Assembly: GCA_036172665.1 (NCBI GenBank)
Contig: CM069871.1
Coordinates: 7,998,001-8,062,000, forward strand
Length of the DNA stretch: 64,000 nucleotides
Direction: 5' to 3'
From: Prosopocoilus inquinatus
Taxonomy: Eukaryota > Arthropoda > Insecta > Coleoptera > Lucanidae
Positions 31,020-42,249 of this stretch are shown piece after piece. The notes beneath the pieces are model-generated. The model searched no databases and had not been told where the DNA came from. It worked only from the letters and a program-made list of their open reading frames with translations. A program made the position numbers and the translations under genes. The first letter of the stretch is position 1. Each line of letters starts with the position of its first letter.

Positions 31020-31830
31020 CTTGCCTCTAGGGCAAAATATCTAATTTGCGCCGCACAGCTGTAAAAATCATTAAAATTTGCAACGTTCAACACTTTTGTA
31101 AAATCTATAGTGAAGACGTGTTTAAACAATACCATTTTGTCGAATATATTAAATATTTTAATGGAATATTGTTACAAATTGGGGGTTTACAAATTACAGT
31201 CGTTAAATTTCAGAACACTTTATTTACAAGCTGTCGCCTTACACAATTAACAACACAATAGTAATGAGCTTCTCTAACTTACTTTCTATTCATTCGAGGT
31301 ACGAACCCTTCGCTTGCTAATTTAATAACTAAACTCCTGGCGGACCGTTACGGCTTTTATAGCCGAGCCCTCTTTTGCTCGAACTTACTAGAATGAACGC
31401 GAAGCTTCGGTAACGTTCTGTGACGCAAGGTGTCGTGACTGATGCTAAAAACGGATTTATTTGCGCGTCACGGCTGTAACAATATATTAAATATTTTAAT
31501 ATTCCGGTTAAAAGTATTAAGATTGGAGCATTCAAGTTATTTATATCTGAGAGAAAATCAAAGTTGATGGTTTCCGTCAAAAATACAAACGAAAGGGAAT
31601 CGGTTGTTTAACAAGAAGCAGTAACAAAATTTACGAAGAAAAAGTTTCATTCATTTGAGAAAAAACTCCTCATGATGACAAGCGATGATAATTATTCGAT
31701 ATTCGATAATGATCGAGTAAAATCCAAAAAAATCTTGCTCTAAGATGTCAACAGAAAGCCTAGTGATAGAATTACAAAATTGGGCAACGGTAGCGATAAA
31801 GCTAATTCGGTTATAAACGTTTTTATGTAG
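31020..31830 (+). repeat. Copy of repeat R super-unit, split by a solo LTR
   Basis: TTAAATATTTTAAT-(A)TTCCGGTTAAAAGTATTA, GAAAATCAAAGTTGATGGTT and AAATCCAAAAAAATCTTGCTC parallel 28530-28620 and 29608-29640, so this is a second copy of the same longer unit. The uninterrupted 28.5-kb copy shows the LTR insertion site. Confidence 0.65.
31170..31481 (-). mobile_element. Solo LTR, 312 bp, ATAT target duplication
   Basis: The element begins TGTTACA and ends TGTAACA, bounded by ATAT at 31166-31169 and 31482-31485. Read on the minus strand it has a G+C-richer U3 part, GGCTATAAAAGCCG (TATA, about 31361), then GTAAATAAAGTG (poly(A) signal, about 31218), the usual LTR order. No internal region or second LTR is nearby, so it is a product of LTR-LTR recombination. 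A 4-bp duplication suits Gypsy-type elements. Confidence 0.85.
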
Positions 31831-32039
31831 TGAATGCAATTTTGTGGATACACCTCGTATACTTTAAGGCCGATACCGAAGAGAAATACAAACGCAATTA
31901 CAATTACAATTACAAATTTGTTTGTATCTCGCTTTTAATTTGTTCGGCAATTACGAACCTCAGCTTTTTGAATTGCAGTAGATTTTAATTTAAAAATACT
32001 TTAAATTGTAATAACTTGCGGTGAAGTTAATTTAAACTG

Positions 32040-33020
32040 TAAACGTTTTAACTGACCAGCTGATCGGAGCGGCTGATTTACGTCGTTCGTGTTCAAGATC
32101 AAGTGAAATACTGACCCTGCCCAACTTCGGCCTCGGGGGTCATAATTGAAGAGGCGGCCGCGTTCCACTTTTAGCTATGCCAGCAGTTCTCAAACGGCTT
32201 AGTGAAAGTCTGCGACTGCATTTTTCTCGAAAACTATTAAATTTTTGTTAAGAACACACGAGTTCAATCGTTGTCATTTATGATTTATTAAATATTTAGG
32301 CACAGTAAAAGAACACGCTGTGTATTGTCAGGGTATCAGAATCAGAAATTGAAAAAAAAAAATGCAGTCGTAGTGCATCGTAAATTGAGAGCGGTTATTT
32401 CATAAGAAATCGAATGAAATGATGACTTTAACAGCCAAGCCAATTGGGCAGACGATTGGGTCAAAGAAGGGAGATAAAGCCAGGCAATTAGCTCAACAAC
32501 TAACCGAATTACTTTCCCTTTATTCGGTCAAAACACAATCAGATAACCGCCTTATTTTCTCTTGCCTTAAACAAATATTGACGTCGGACCAAGGAAATGC
32601 CAGAATTTTCTAATTTCAACGCACGTGATACAGTTCACTTCGATGGGTTGGGGGTGGGGGAGAATTTAAAAGGATTCGATTTTAATTTTGAAATTTCTTG
32701 CGCCCGGGCCCTTTGGCTGGTAGCCCCTCCCGACGAATTAATAGCGTTCGCGCCACACACGTCCAGGACTAATCAAATAATCAATGAATCTAATTTATCG
32801 CCCGGTCGACTACGGATTGACAAAACAATCACACGTCCGCGTTTCCAACCGTTCACTGTCCGGCGAACTGATTCCGCCTAAAGGGTTGGCAAATATTTGT
32901 TAGAATTCTAGCGCGAAATTAATTCAATTACGCATTGTAACCGCTCACGACGCGTATTGCCCACGTGAACAACTGTTTCTGCAAATATTTAGGCCTCCGA
33001 ACCATCCTCACGCCGCCCGC
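32040..33020. promoter_or_regulatory. Long unique island, candidate regulatory DNA
   Basis: About 1 kb of non-repetitive, moderately G+C-rich sequence (GGCCTCGGGGGTCATAATTG, GAGGCGGCCGCG near 32150; GCGCCCGGGCCC near 32700). Frames of 64 and 94 codons (32419-32613 and 32597-32881) have no recognisable domain and no splice partners. A real small exon here cannot be excluded. Confidence 0.3.
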
Positions 33021-33324
33021 CGGTACAATTTTTTTGCCCTTCCCTCGAATATTAAAAAAAAAATACCAATGCGTTGGACGTTTCAAATCTTTTCATTTGG
33101 TTGAGCTAAAAAAAAGAAAGGCACTTTTATATTTAAAAAAGGAAATTCTGAAAGACATAAATGAATTACTTACGATCCAAAGTTGCAAATCGAATCAGGT
33201 TGTAACTGTCACACGTGTGTTTCGGAACAGATGCAGGTGTTTTGCGATCACCGCAAGGCGAGACGAACTGATTCCGCGTTGCCCGCTGTGCTTATAACTT
33301 TTTTTTTTTAACACGAATTGAATA

Positions 33325-33545
33325 AAGGAATTCAATTTGGTTATAGTAAATTTTAAACTAACACGATTTCCCTCGAAGCACAGAACCGAAAATACTTTTG
33401 AAGGTTCTACGGCATGTTTAGAAGATTGTAAAGAAATATGTTTAGCACAAAATTTGATTCGTTCCGACAAACATACCGTTTTCATAATTAAGGCAGCAAA
33501 AAATCGCATTAACTCCTCACAATGATAATAAACCTTATTTCAAAT
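33325..33545 (+). repeat. Repeat R copy
   Basis: AAAATTTGATTCGTTCCGAC, GGCAGCAAAAAATCGCATTA and CTCCTCACAATGATAA appear in family order, ending near 33545. Confidence 0.7.
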
Positions 33546-33572
33546 TCTTAAACTTGGCAGGAAAATTATATA

Positions 33573-34538
33573 CCGGGTGTAATCAAATTAGTTTCACATA
33601 TTAATACTGCAAGTTCCTCGTCATGTAAGAGAATTAATGCCGCAATTATCAATGGTCTAACTCAAAAATAAAAAAAAAGGGAGCGTTGGTACATTTGTTT
33701 GAGAACTTCTGATCGATCGTGCGTAAAGACATCATAAAATAAAACTCCAGCAAAAGTCAAGGTCAAGTGCTTCATTGCATTTTTAAAAGGTGTGATGTTT
33801 TATGTAAACACAATATCAAATTCATAGTGTCCCGGTGGTTGCCTACGTTTGCAATTTGATTAAAGAAGACCATTTTAAATCTACTCTGACTGATTATATG
33901 GAATTAAATTTGTTTTATTAGATAATCGACAATAATTAGATTTTAGTGTGAATCACATAAACATAAACTTTATTCTTTATTGAATAACTAAAGAGTCTTC
34001 AATAACGACAAGACTAAATAAATAAATAAATACGTAAAATGAACAAGCATTTGACAATAATTTAAGTAAAAGATAGGTTCTTTGTCAGATACTCCTCGAT
34101 GTCAATTATTTATACAGTGTAAGCAAAACAAAAAAATCAAATCATAAATGAAGGGACAATGAATACCGACGTAACTTTTACTTATTGTCACACTTTTGTC
34201 AGCAGAAAATTAATTTAATTAATCCAGTAAGTAATGAAACAAACGTGATGGATTATTTTCTTTTGGTATGGAATTGCTGAGCGAAGATTTTATTGACCCA
34301 GTGCCCTTCATTTCGATGACGCTTTATTGCTTTATGATTTATTTATAATGTAATGTTTTGCTTAGAAAAATCCACACACGATCGGTCAGAGGTTCTCAAA
34401 CAAAAAGACTCCGGGCTCTTGTGGGGCTTTAATTTCTTACATTTTTCACCAAAAAAAAATAAGATATGCAGAATTCGTTTTCTTAAGTGATGAAGAACTT
34501 ACAGTTTTAATATGTGAAACTTATTTGATGACAGCCTG
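33573..34538. mobile_element. 966-bp TA element, GTTTCACATATTAA inverted ends
   Basis: The left end CCGGGTGTAATCAAATTAG follows TA. The right end, inverted, reads CAGGCTGTCATCAAATAAG and precedes TA (34539-34540). Pairing goes on through GTTTCACATATTAA(T/A)ACTG and AAGTTC.TC.TCA. The interior is A+T-rich and ORF-less. Confidence 0.8.
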
Positions 34539-34659
34539 TATATATGTATATATGTATATGTATATTCTTCGAAATTTATTTATGTTCTTAAACTGATGCT
34601 TACGTAAATATACGTATGGCAACGAACCAGGAAGTAAAACTAAAAAGAATATATTGCAA

Positions 34660-34960
34660 TGTTTTTTTTTGGGGGGTGGCGGAGGCGAGATGAAAAAATT
34701 AATCATTGTCGCAGCTATTCTTTTATTCGGGCCGGAATTAGCATTTCCATTCCCGTACGCATAATTCGAGGCAGTCAAACATTTCTCTTTGTGTGCCCAA
34801 CATGTTCGCTAACTCGAAATAACAATATTAACCGATCAAAGACCAGACAAGAACGCCAACGTAATTCAAGCCTGCCTTTTGTATAACTTGCGCCCGCCTC
34901 CCTCGAGCCCGGGCAACAGAATACGCCGGCATTTTTTAATATATTCAGCTCCGTGCCGGC
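34660..34960. promoter_or_regulatory. Unique island, candidate enhancer
   Basis: GGGGGGTGGCGGAGGCG, TCGGGCCGGAATTAGC and CCCTCGAGCCCGGG lie in 300 bp of unique sequence. It abuts the 215-bp tandem array, whose first unit starts at 35022. Function is inferred. Confidence 0.25.
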
Positions 34961-35021
34961 AATGTAGACAATGCATTAGCATCGGTAACAATGCAGCTCG
35001 AACACCTTTGATATGAAAAAT

Positions 35022-36322
35022 TTATGACGCTGTTGCTTCTTCCTTGCTGTTTTATATTCAGCTTTAAAAAATTAATTCTTTTGCGTTTTATATTTGTTTG
35101 CCCCCTTTCCTGCCCGCCCCCCTCGTACGTCACTGAATTTATTGTCTATCTTACAAGCTGAAATCCTTCGGGCTACTTAGAATCCTTTCTTTCGTTATAA
35201 CTGTACTTGCGATTATGGTAAACAAAGCAAAAAAAAATTATGACGCTGTTGCTTCTTCCTTGCTGTTTTATATTCAGCCTTAAAAAAATAATTCTTTTAC
35301 GTTTTATATTTGTTTGCCCCCTGCCCGCCCCCCTCGTACGTCTCTGAATTTATTGTCTATCTTACAAGCTGAAATCCTTCGGGCTACTTAGAATATTTTC
35401 TTTCATTATAACCGTACTTGCGATTATGGTAAACAACAAAGCAAAAAAAAAATTATGACGCTGTTGGTTCTTCCTTGCTGTTTTATATTCAGCTTTAAAA
35501 AATTAATTCTTTTGCGTTTTATATTTGTTTGCTCCCTGCCCGCCCCCTCGTACGTCTCTGAATTTATTGTCTATCTTACAAGCTGAAATCCTTCGGACTA
35601 CTTAAAATACTTTCTTTCGTTATAATTGTACTTGCGATTATGGTAAACAACAAAGCAAAAAAAATTTATGACGCTGTTGCTTCTTCCTTTCTGTTTTATA
35701 TTCAGCTTTAAAAAATTAATTGTTTTGCGTATTATATTTGTCTGCCCCCTCTCCTGCCCGCCCCCCTCGTACGTCTCTGAATTTATTGTCTATCTTACAA
35801 GCTGAAATCCTTCGGGCTACTTAGAATACTTTCTTTCGTTATAATTGTACTTGCGATTATGGTAAACAACAAAGCAAAAAAAAAATTATAACGCTGTTGC
35901 TTCTTCCTTGCTGTTTTATATTCAGCTTTAAAAAATTAATTCTTTTGCGTTTTATATTTGTTTGCCCCCTTTCCTGCTCGCTCCCCTCGTACGTCTCTGA
36001 AATTATTGTCTATCTTACAAGCTGAAATCCTTCGGGCTACTTAGAATACTTTCTTTCATCATAACTGTACTTGCGATTATGGTAAACAACAAAGCAAAAA
36101 AAAATTTATGACGCTGTTGCTTCTTCCTTGCTGTTTTATATTCAGCTTTAAAAAATTAATTCTTTTACGTTTTATATTTGTTTGCCCCCTGCCCGTCCCA
36201 CTCGTACGTCTCTGAAATTATTGTCTATCTTACAAGCTGAAATCCTTCAGGCCACTTAGAATACTTGCTTTCATTATAACTGTACTTGCGATTATGGTAA
36301 GCAACAAAGCAAAAGAGAAATT
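35022..36322. repeat. Tandem array, six units of 213-220 bp
   Basis: TTATGACGCTGTTGCTTC or a close variant starts units at 35022, 35238, 35453, 35666, 35886 and 36106. Every unit has a TTTGCCCCC-type C-run, CTCGTACGTC, ATTGTCTATCTTACAAGCTG and TTGCGATTATGGTAA. Divergence is only a few percent, with most length change in the A-run and C-run, so amplification was fairly recent. No conserved ORF. Confidence 0.95.
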
Positions 36323-36429
36323 AATTTAATTATCTTCATTTTTTCATTAATTTATATTAACTTTGTATACTCACTTTTGATAATCATGTAACAGAAAACG
36401 ATTGCCGCACTGTATACTACACTATACCT

Positions 36430-36560
36430 CTTTTAGTTTTGGTCTTAGCCGTCTGGTAGGTCCCACTGGTTTACAAGTTTGCTTTCGCAGCTGGATGGTT
36501 AGGGTTCAAATCCCGAGCCGGTGTGATTTTTCAGTCGTGGATGAAGGAAAGACAATCGGT
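36430..36560 (+). mobile_element. tRNA-derived SINE-like fragment
   Basis: TAGCCGTCTGGTAGG (36448) is A-box-like, and GGTTCAAATCCCGAG (36501) is a good B-box with a T-arm. Spacing of about 50 nt and the lack of closing acceptor pairing rule out a working tRNA. GGTGTGATTTTTC follows, as in many tRNA-SINE bodies. It lies directly before a repeat R copy. Confidence 0.45.
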
Positions 36561-36589
36561 TATTTAACAAGTAAAATTATGAAAAAAAA

Positions 36590-36745
36590 ATTTTAGAACA
36601 ACAATTGATTCGTTCGAAAACCGTAATTTCACAGAAAGAAAATCGCCCTAAGTCCTCACGATGTTAAAGATGCTCCAAATTCTATTGTGACTTGGTAGAA
36701 TAAAATCTATAAAGATCCACGTGTAATGAACACCTGTTTTGTAAA
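36590..36745 (+). repeat. Repeat R copy
   Basis: TTGATTCGTTCGAAAACCG, CCCTAAGTCCTCACGATG, GATGCTCCAAATTCT and GTAATGAACACCTGTTTTGT follow family order. Confidence 0.65.
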
Positions 36746-37299
36746 TGTAACTTCGTCTAAAATGACAGATAAATGTAGAGATTGCACGTCTAAATTGAAA
36801 CCGTGCTTACAAACGAGTGAAACTAGACGAGCGTTTATTCCGTTTACGTTTTATTAAGCAAACAATATCGTCCGGAGTTTCTATTTCATCGTCTCGTGTA
36901 AGCGTCCGCAACGAAATTTTCTGGCTTGCATGAAAACTAGATTGAATCTTTATTTTAAAAATGTCTAAACGGTCGTAAATTTCTGGCGACGGCGACATCT
37001 CATTTTTTGCGTTGCAAGCTCCTGAGAAATACAATCTTTTGTACACGTATTATTTCGACGGAGAGATTAAATTGCGTTCACACTAGGCCTTTTATGCTTT
37101 TGGTTTTCCTTACGTCAGCGTCACCTGTTGGCTCTTATTGATGTTACGATGTTTTCGATTCGTGCTTATCCTTCCTTCGTACCTACCATCGGGTGTAAAG
37201 AAAAGTAAACGATTTTCATCGCTACTGTATGTCTGGCATTGATTTACTAAAGTCGGAAAACGCTCTAATATTATTTGATTGTCAAAAATGTTTCTCAAA
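36746..37299. other. Non-coding, nothing recognised
   Basis: Mixed-composition unique sequence. Frames of 62-79 codons on both strands overlap each other and show no domain. Confidence 0.35.
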
Positions 37300-37900
37300 A
37301 AATTTAGTGAAGCGTCCTTTACTCGGGGGCGGCTCGTTGCGGTGTTTACGCTATCAGAGTCGGATGACGACGGTCGACCTTCTGGCCCTGGACGAAATGA
37401 CGCGGCAAGCAGGGGTGCGGTAATAGCTGGTGCGGCTCATCGGAATTTGAGTTGACCGGGTTGAAGTTGGCAGCTTCTGGCTGGTGGTTGACGGCGGTGG
37501 CAGAGAGGCGTCCTACGTTCGACGTCAGGATGCTGGCGATCTTGGGATCAGCGTCCTTGGTCTTGGACTGGTTCCGGATGGCTGGTGCGGCTCACCGGAG
37601 TTGGAGCTGATCGGATTCAAGTCGGTAGCTTCCGGCTAGGGGTTGACTGCGGTGGCAGAGAGGCGTCCTACGATCGACCTCAGCATGCTGGCGATCTTGG
37701 GACAGAGTCCTTGGTCTTGGAATGGTTCCCTGTAGCTCCCCTTCTTCGAGATGGCAGATGATGCCAATTCCGAGTCGCTCCTGGATCGACTGCGAGGACG
37801 GTTCCCTTTCTTACAGTAGACACTAAGCCTACCGGAGTCTGGTTCTGGTCTGGCCTGCCCTGCCCAAATTTTACTCGCACTTATTATACTCAACAATTTT
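37300..37900 (-). pseudogene. G+C-rich coding-like fragment with a 155-bp tandem duplication
   Basis: Composition jumps to well over half G+C. Two units (37426-37580 and 37581-37733) are about 85% alike. Read on the minus strand, one gives KTKDADPKIASILTSNVGR then LSATAVNHQPEAANFNP and SNSDEPHQ. The other gives IVGRLSATAVNP then a stop, after a 2-base shift in the AAGACCAAGGAC region. Many differences between units fall at third positions (GCC/GCA, CCA/CCG, AAC/AAT, TCA/TCC), as expected of former coding sequence. Upstream residues SVYCKKGNRPRSRSRSD are basic and Arg/Ser-rich, loosely gag-like. The source protein is unknown; a retroelement remnant is my best guess. Confidence 0.4.
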
Positions 37901-38152
37901 TGCTGATTCGCGCATTGCGTTATTCGTTAACATGCCCGGTGTTCAATGGTATTATCTACTTCATGAAATTATTTGCCCTTGTTGTCGCGATTCTGCCATT
38001 GTTTTATTTTGAAACAAGAACCATGTTATATCGGGTTATTTCAGGCATTGTCATGACACTGTGGAAATAGCCCTCGACTTCACAAGCTCGTACTTTAATT
38101 ATTTCTTTGTATTATTTTTTTAATGAAAAACTCGGAAAACTCCCATCGTGAC

Positions 38153-38366
38153 ACTATACTCTATTTTTTTTATTGATAGGCGGATTTTATAGATTTATTA
38201 CGTAACTAACAAAAGACAAAAAAATTGAAGATTGACGCCAATCGTTACTAACCAGTCGCTATTTTAATAAAATAAAAAAAAGAACACGTATAAATGACAT
38301 TAACTTAACTTAACTTAACCTTGGATTTACCGCCTATCAAAAAAAAAAAAAAAAATAGAGTATAGT
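38153..38366. mobile_element. MITE, ACTATACTCTATTTTTT ends, ~214 bp
   Basis: ACTATACTCTATTTTTTTT at the left and its inverse ending AATAGAGTATAGT at the right, both next to TGATAGGCGG or its inverse CCGCCTATCA, form inverted ends of about 33 bp. An ACTTAACTTAACTTAACC run lies inside. No ORF. Confidence 0.75.
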
Positions 38367-38899
38367 TTGGTCGGGTTTTGCTTGATAGGAAGCCTTCTTC
38401 TCGGATAAGAAATCAAGTCGTAGGCTTTGTATTAGTACGATGTTTGACACGTTAAGGATTTCTTACTGGAGGTGAAGTTCCTTCAGATTCTAAATTCTAT
38501 TAGGGTTGGCAAAATTGTCACCTTAGATTTTTAGGGGAAACAGAGCAGTTTAAAGAACACCGGAAATAAACTAGAACACTGAAATATTATGAGAGTATTT
38601 TTGCAGAAATACACAGTCATTACTTTCACTTCGCAGGCCCCGTTAAGTAAGCATACATCGACAAATGTTTGTGTGCGTTATGATGTAAACAAACACGTAC
38701 GTCTGTTATCTTAGCTTCATTCTGCCAAAATTAATAATGAACTTAAGTAACTTAAGCTTTTGCTCTCGCTTTCGCAAACTGGAAAATACAAATAAGTACG
38801 TCTCGACTACCTTCAGAAAGAAGTTCTTAATTTACCAGACTTTTAAATTCCCGACAAAATCCATTCGTCCGTAATAAAGGAGGTCCATGCATTGTGGAC
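38367..38899. other. Non-coding, nothing recognised
   Basis: Unique A+T-rich sequence without exon or repeat signals. Confidence 0.35.
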
Positions 38900-39720
38900 A
38901 GAGGAGAGTAATCTTTGAATGAATTGCCTGTGGAGATGGCGCTGATGATGACGTGAGGTCGGAGTCAATTACTTAGCGGATGGCCGTTCGCTGTTTGCTT
39001 ACCTCTCCGGGTTCCGCTCGTGTTTGCCTCCACGCAATCTTACTCTCATTCTGCCTGCGATCTTTAAACAAATAACCGCGGACGCTTTCAGGATCGACCC
39101 TAATTTATATAAATCTTTGCCCGAGCATAAGTATAATTGGAGTAAAACACACATCGTACTAGTAAAAGCAAACGATTTTCTTTCCCTCCTCGTTTAATGG
39201 CCATCACCGCGCGAACGCCTCTTCTTCTTCTTCTTCTTCTTCTTAAAGAAGCCAAGCCACAGGATGATAAAGGTGTTTACGGGTTCATCAGCGAGGGACC
39301 GATGATTAGTAAGCGGTTCATTATAATGGATGGTGGCGTTTCCCGATCCCGTTCCCGTCGACCGCCAGGGAATATCCCATCCATCCCCTTTTCCTCTTCC
39401 TCGGGCGAGCGACGGCAAGACTTGAGTCGCCGCGTACATTTTCATAATTACTGCGTATTAATAACTCAAGATGTCGTTAAGGATACGTTAATCTTTGCTG
39501 GAGTACGTATTCGCGATTGTTACGAATTTGCCGCCTCCTCCTCCTCCTCCTCCGTCTCCACGCTATTTAATTAAGCTTCGAGTGGGCTTGAGTTCCTAAG
39601 TAATTGGAGCGATTGTAACATGGTTTCTTAATTTGATGCGCCGTAGTCGAGTGGGCCCTTCAAAGTTAATAATTAGCCAATCGAAATTTTGATTCGTGTA
39701 CTTCAGTTCGTCAATATTTC
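38900..39720. promoter_or_regulatory. Unique G+C-richer island with CTT/CTC microsatellites
   Basis: Carries (CTT)n at 39219-39244 and (CTC)n at 39532-39552, with high-complexity sequence between. A 125-codon plus-strand frame (39197-39574) consists of Leu and Ser runs made by these microsatellites and lacks a domain. Candidate regulatory module or 5-prime UTR-like sequence. Confidence 0.3.
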
Positions 39721-40114
39721 GAAAAGTCGAAAATTTTAATCACCAGGGGGTAGTAAAGGCTTACGAGTCTGGTGGCAAAGATGTTTTTCAATTTGAGAAT
39801 AAGCAACAAATTCGTTTTGTATTCCTTAGATGAGGAATGGGAAAAGAGTTTTCGTATGGGGCAAACGCCATTGCAGACACTGGCCGGTCAAACAGATCCT
39901 GGATGTCTGGAGAAAGTGGTAACGTAAGAAACAGTCAATCATTCAAGTTCAAGTGCCTTCCGTTTATCGTCCAAAAGGAAAGGAGTTGCCGGCATTGTCA
40001 ATCATCCCAGTAATTCCGAACCTTGGCCGCCGAATTCTGTGTGATCATTTAGGGACGAATGTACCAGATGGTACCAGAAACCTTCTGTCTACGTTGTAGA
40101 GAATTTTTACATTC
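39721..40114. other. Non-coding, nothing recognised
   Basis: Unique sequence leading into the tandem array. GGTACCAGA-type words at 40070 are chance. Confidence 0.3.
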
Positions 40115-42246
40115 GTTTTTGCTTTTTGCGGAACGAACCCAGAGAATTTTTGAAACTAGTTTTGGATGACGGAGGTCAAAGGTTGGTTGGTTCTCTTTGT
40201 TGTGAAGAGAAGTCTTTCATCAATTGGGGAATAATCGAATTGTATGTATCTCATTCTTCAAGTTTTTCAATGCGATTCCATCCATCCCTTATTTTAAAAG
40301 CCCTCTCCTGGCATGGTGTGTGTTTGGATCAGAATTAAAAAAAAAAGTTTTGTCAAAGGTGGGCAGGCAATTCTTAATAACAGAAGTTCACCCTTGTACA
40401 CTTTCGAAAATAAGAGAGTTTTTGGAATTAGTTTTGGATGAGGGCAAAGGTCCTCTCTGTTGTGAAGAAGAGAAGTCTTTCATCGATATGGGAATAATTG
40501 AATTGTATGTGTCTCATACTTCAAGTTTTTCAATGCGATTCCATCCATCCCTTATTTTAAAAGCCCTCTCCTGGCATGGTGTGTGTTTGGATCAGAATTA
40601 AAAAAAAAAGTTTTGTCAAACGTGGGCAGGCAATTCTCAATAACAGAAGTTCGCCCGTGTACACTTTCGAAAAGAAGAGAGTTTTTGGAATTAGTTTTGG
40701 ATGAGGGCAAAGGTCCTCTCTGTTGTGAAGAAGAGAAGTCTTTCATCAATTGGGGAATAATTGAATTGTATGTATCTCATTCATCAAGTTTTTCAATGCG
40801 ATTCCATCCATCCCTTATTTTAGAAGCCCTCTCCTGGCATGGTGTGTGTTTGGATCAGAATTAAAAAAAAAAAAAGTTTTGTCAAACGTGGGCAGGCAAT
40901 TCTCAATAACAGAAGTACGCCCGTGTACACTTTCGAAAAGAAGAGAGTTTTTGGAATTAGTTTTGGATGGGGCAAAGGTCCTCTCTGTTGTGAAGAAGAG
41001 AAGTCTTTCATCAATTGGGGAATAATTGAATTGTATGTATCTCATTCATCAAGTTTTTCAATGCGATTCCATCCATCCCTTATTTTAAAAGCCCTCTCCT
41101 GGCATAGTGTGTTTGGATCAGAATTAAAAAAAAAATTTGTCAAACGTGGACAGGCAATTCTTAATAACAGAAGTTCGCCCGTGTACACTTTCGAAAAGAA
41201 GAGAGTTTTTGGAATTAGTTTTGGATGAGGGCAAAGGTCCTCTCTGTTGTGAAGAAGAGAAGTCTTTCATCAATTGGGGAATAATCGAATTGTATGTATC
41301 TCATTCTTCAAGTTTTTGAATGCGATTCCACCGATCCCTTATTTTAAAAGCCCTCTCCTGGCACGGTGTGTGTTTGGATCAGAATTAAAAAAAAAGTTTT
41401 GGCAAACGTGGGCAGGCAATTCTTAATAACAGAAGTTCGCCCGTGTACACTTTCGAAAAGAAGAGAGTTTTTGGAATTATTTTTGATGAAGGCAAAGGTT
41501 GGTTGGTGTTCTTTGTTGTGAAGAAGAGAAGTCTTTCATCAATTGGGGAATAATCCAAGTGTATGTATCTCATTCTTCAAGTTTTTCAATGCGATTCCAT
41601 CTATCCCTTATTTTAAAAGCCCTCTCCTGGCATGGTGTGTGTTTGGATCAGAATTAAAAAAAAAAAAGTTTTGTCAAACGTGGGCAGGCAATTCTCAATA
41701 ACAGAAGTTCGCCCGTGTACACTTTCGAAAAGAAGAGAGTTTTTGGAATTAGTTTTGGATGAGGGCAAAGGTCCTCTCTGTTGTGAAGAAGAGAAGTCTT
41801 TCATCAATTGGGGAATAATCGAATTGTATGTATCTCATTCTTCAAGTTTTTCAATGCGATTCCATCTATCCCTTATTTTAAAAGCCCTCTCCTGGCATGG
41901 TGTGTGTTTGGATCAGAATTAAAAAAAAAAAAGTTTTGTCAAACGTGGGCAGGCAATTCTCAATAACAGAAGTTCGCCCGTGTACACTTTCGAAAAGAAG
42001 AGAGTTTTTGGAATTAGTTTTGGATGAGGGCAAAGGTCCTCTCTGTTGTGAAGAAGAGAAGTCTTTCATCAATTGGGGAATAATCGAATTGTATGTATCT
42101 CATTCTTCAAGTTTTTCAATGCGATTCCATCCATCCCTTATTTTAAAAGCCCTCTCCTAGCATGGTGTGTGTTTGGATCAGAATTAAAAAAAAAGTTTTG
42201 TCAAACGTGGGCAGGCAATTCTTAATAACAGAAGTTCGCCCGTGTA
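40115..42246. repeat. Tandem array, eight units of 259-269 bp
   Basis: GGAATAAT(C/T) marks units at 40228, 40491, 40754, 41019, 41278, 41547, 41812 and 42077. Each unit contains CGTGGGCAGGCAATTCT, CCCGTGTACACTTTCGAAAA, GGTCCTCTCTGTTGTGAAGA, CATCCCTTATTTTAAAAGCC and an A-run of 9-13. Length differences sit mainly in the A-run. An 80-90-codon frame ending SWHGVCLDQN recurs in most units, but unit lengths are often not multiples of three and frames reset, so I treat it as satellite DNA. Units 2-8 are nearly identical. Confidence 0.95.
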
Positions 42247-42249
42247 GTA

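Noticed and set aside
32419..32881. Frames of 64 and 94 codons as exons
   Set aside because: Fairly even amino-acid use, but no splice sites, domain or repeat of the pattern; not enough support.
35022..36322. CRISPR array
   Set aside because: The whole 215-bp unit repeats with no unique spacers, and the DNA is eukaryotic.
39197..39574. 125-codon plus-strand frame
   Set aside because: Its Leu and Ser runs come from CTT and CTC microsatellites; no domain, and an overlapping minus frame is equally long.
40224..42160. Repeated 60-129-codon frames as a gene family
   Set aside because: Frames coincide with a 259-269-bp tandem unit, reset between units and occur on both strands. Kept only as a finding to test.
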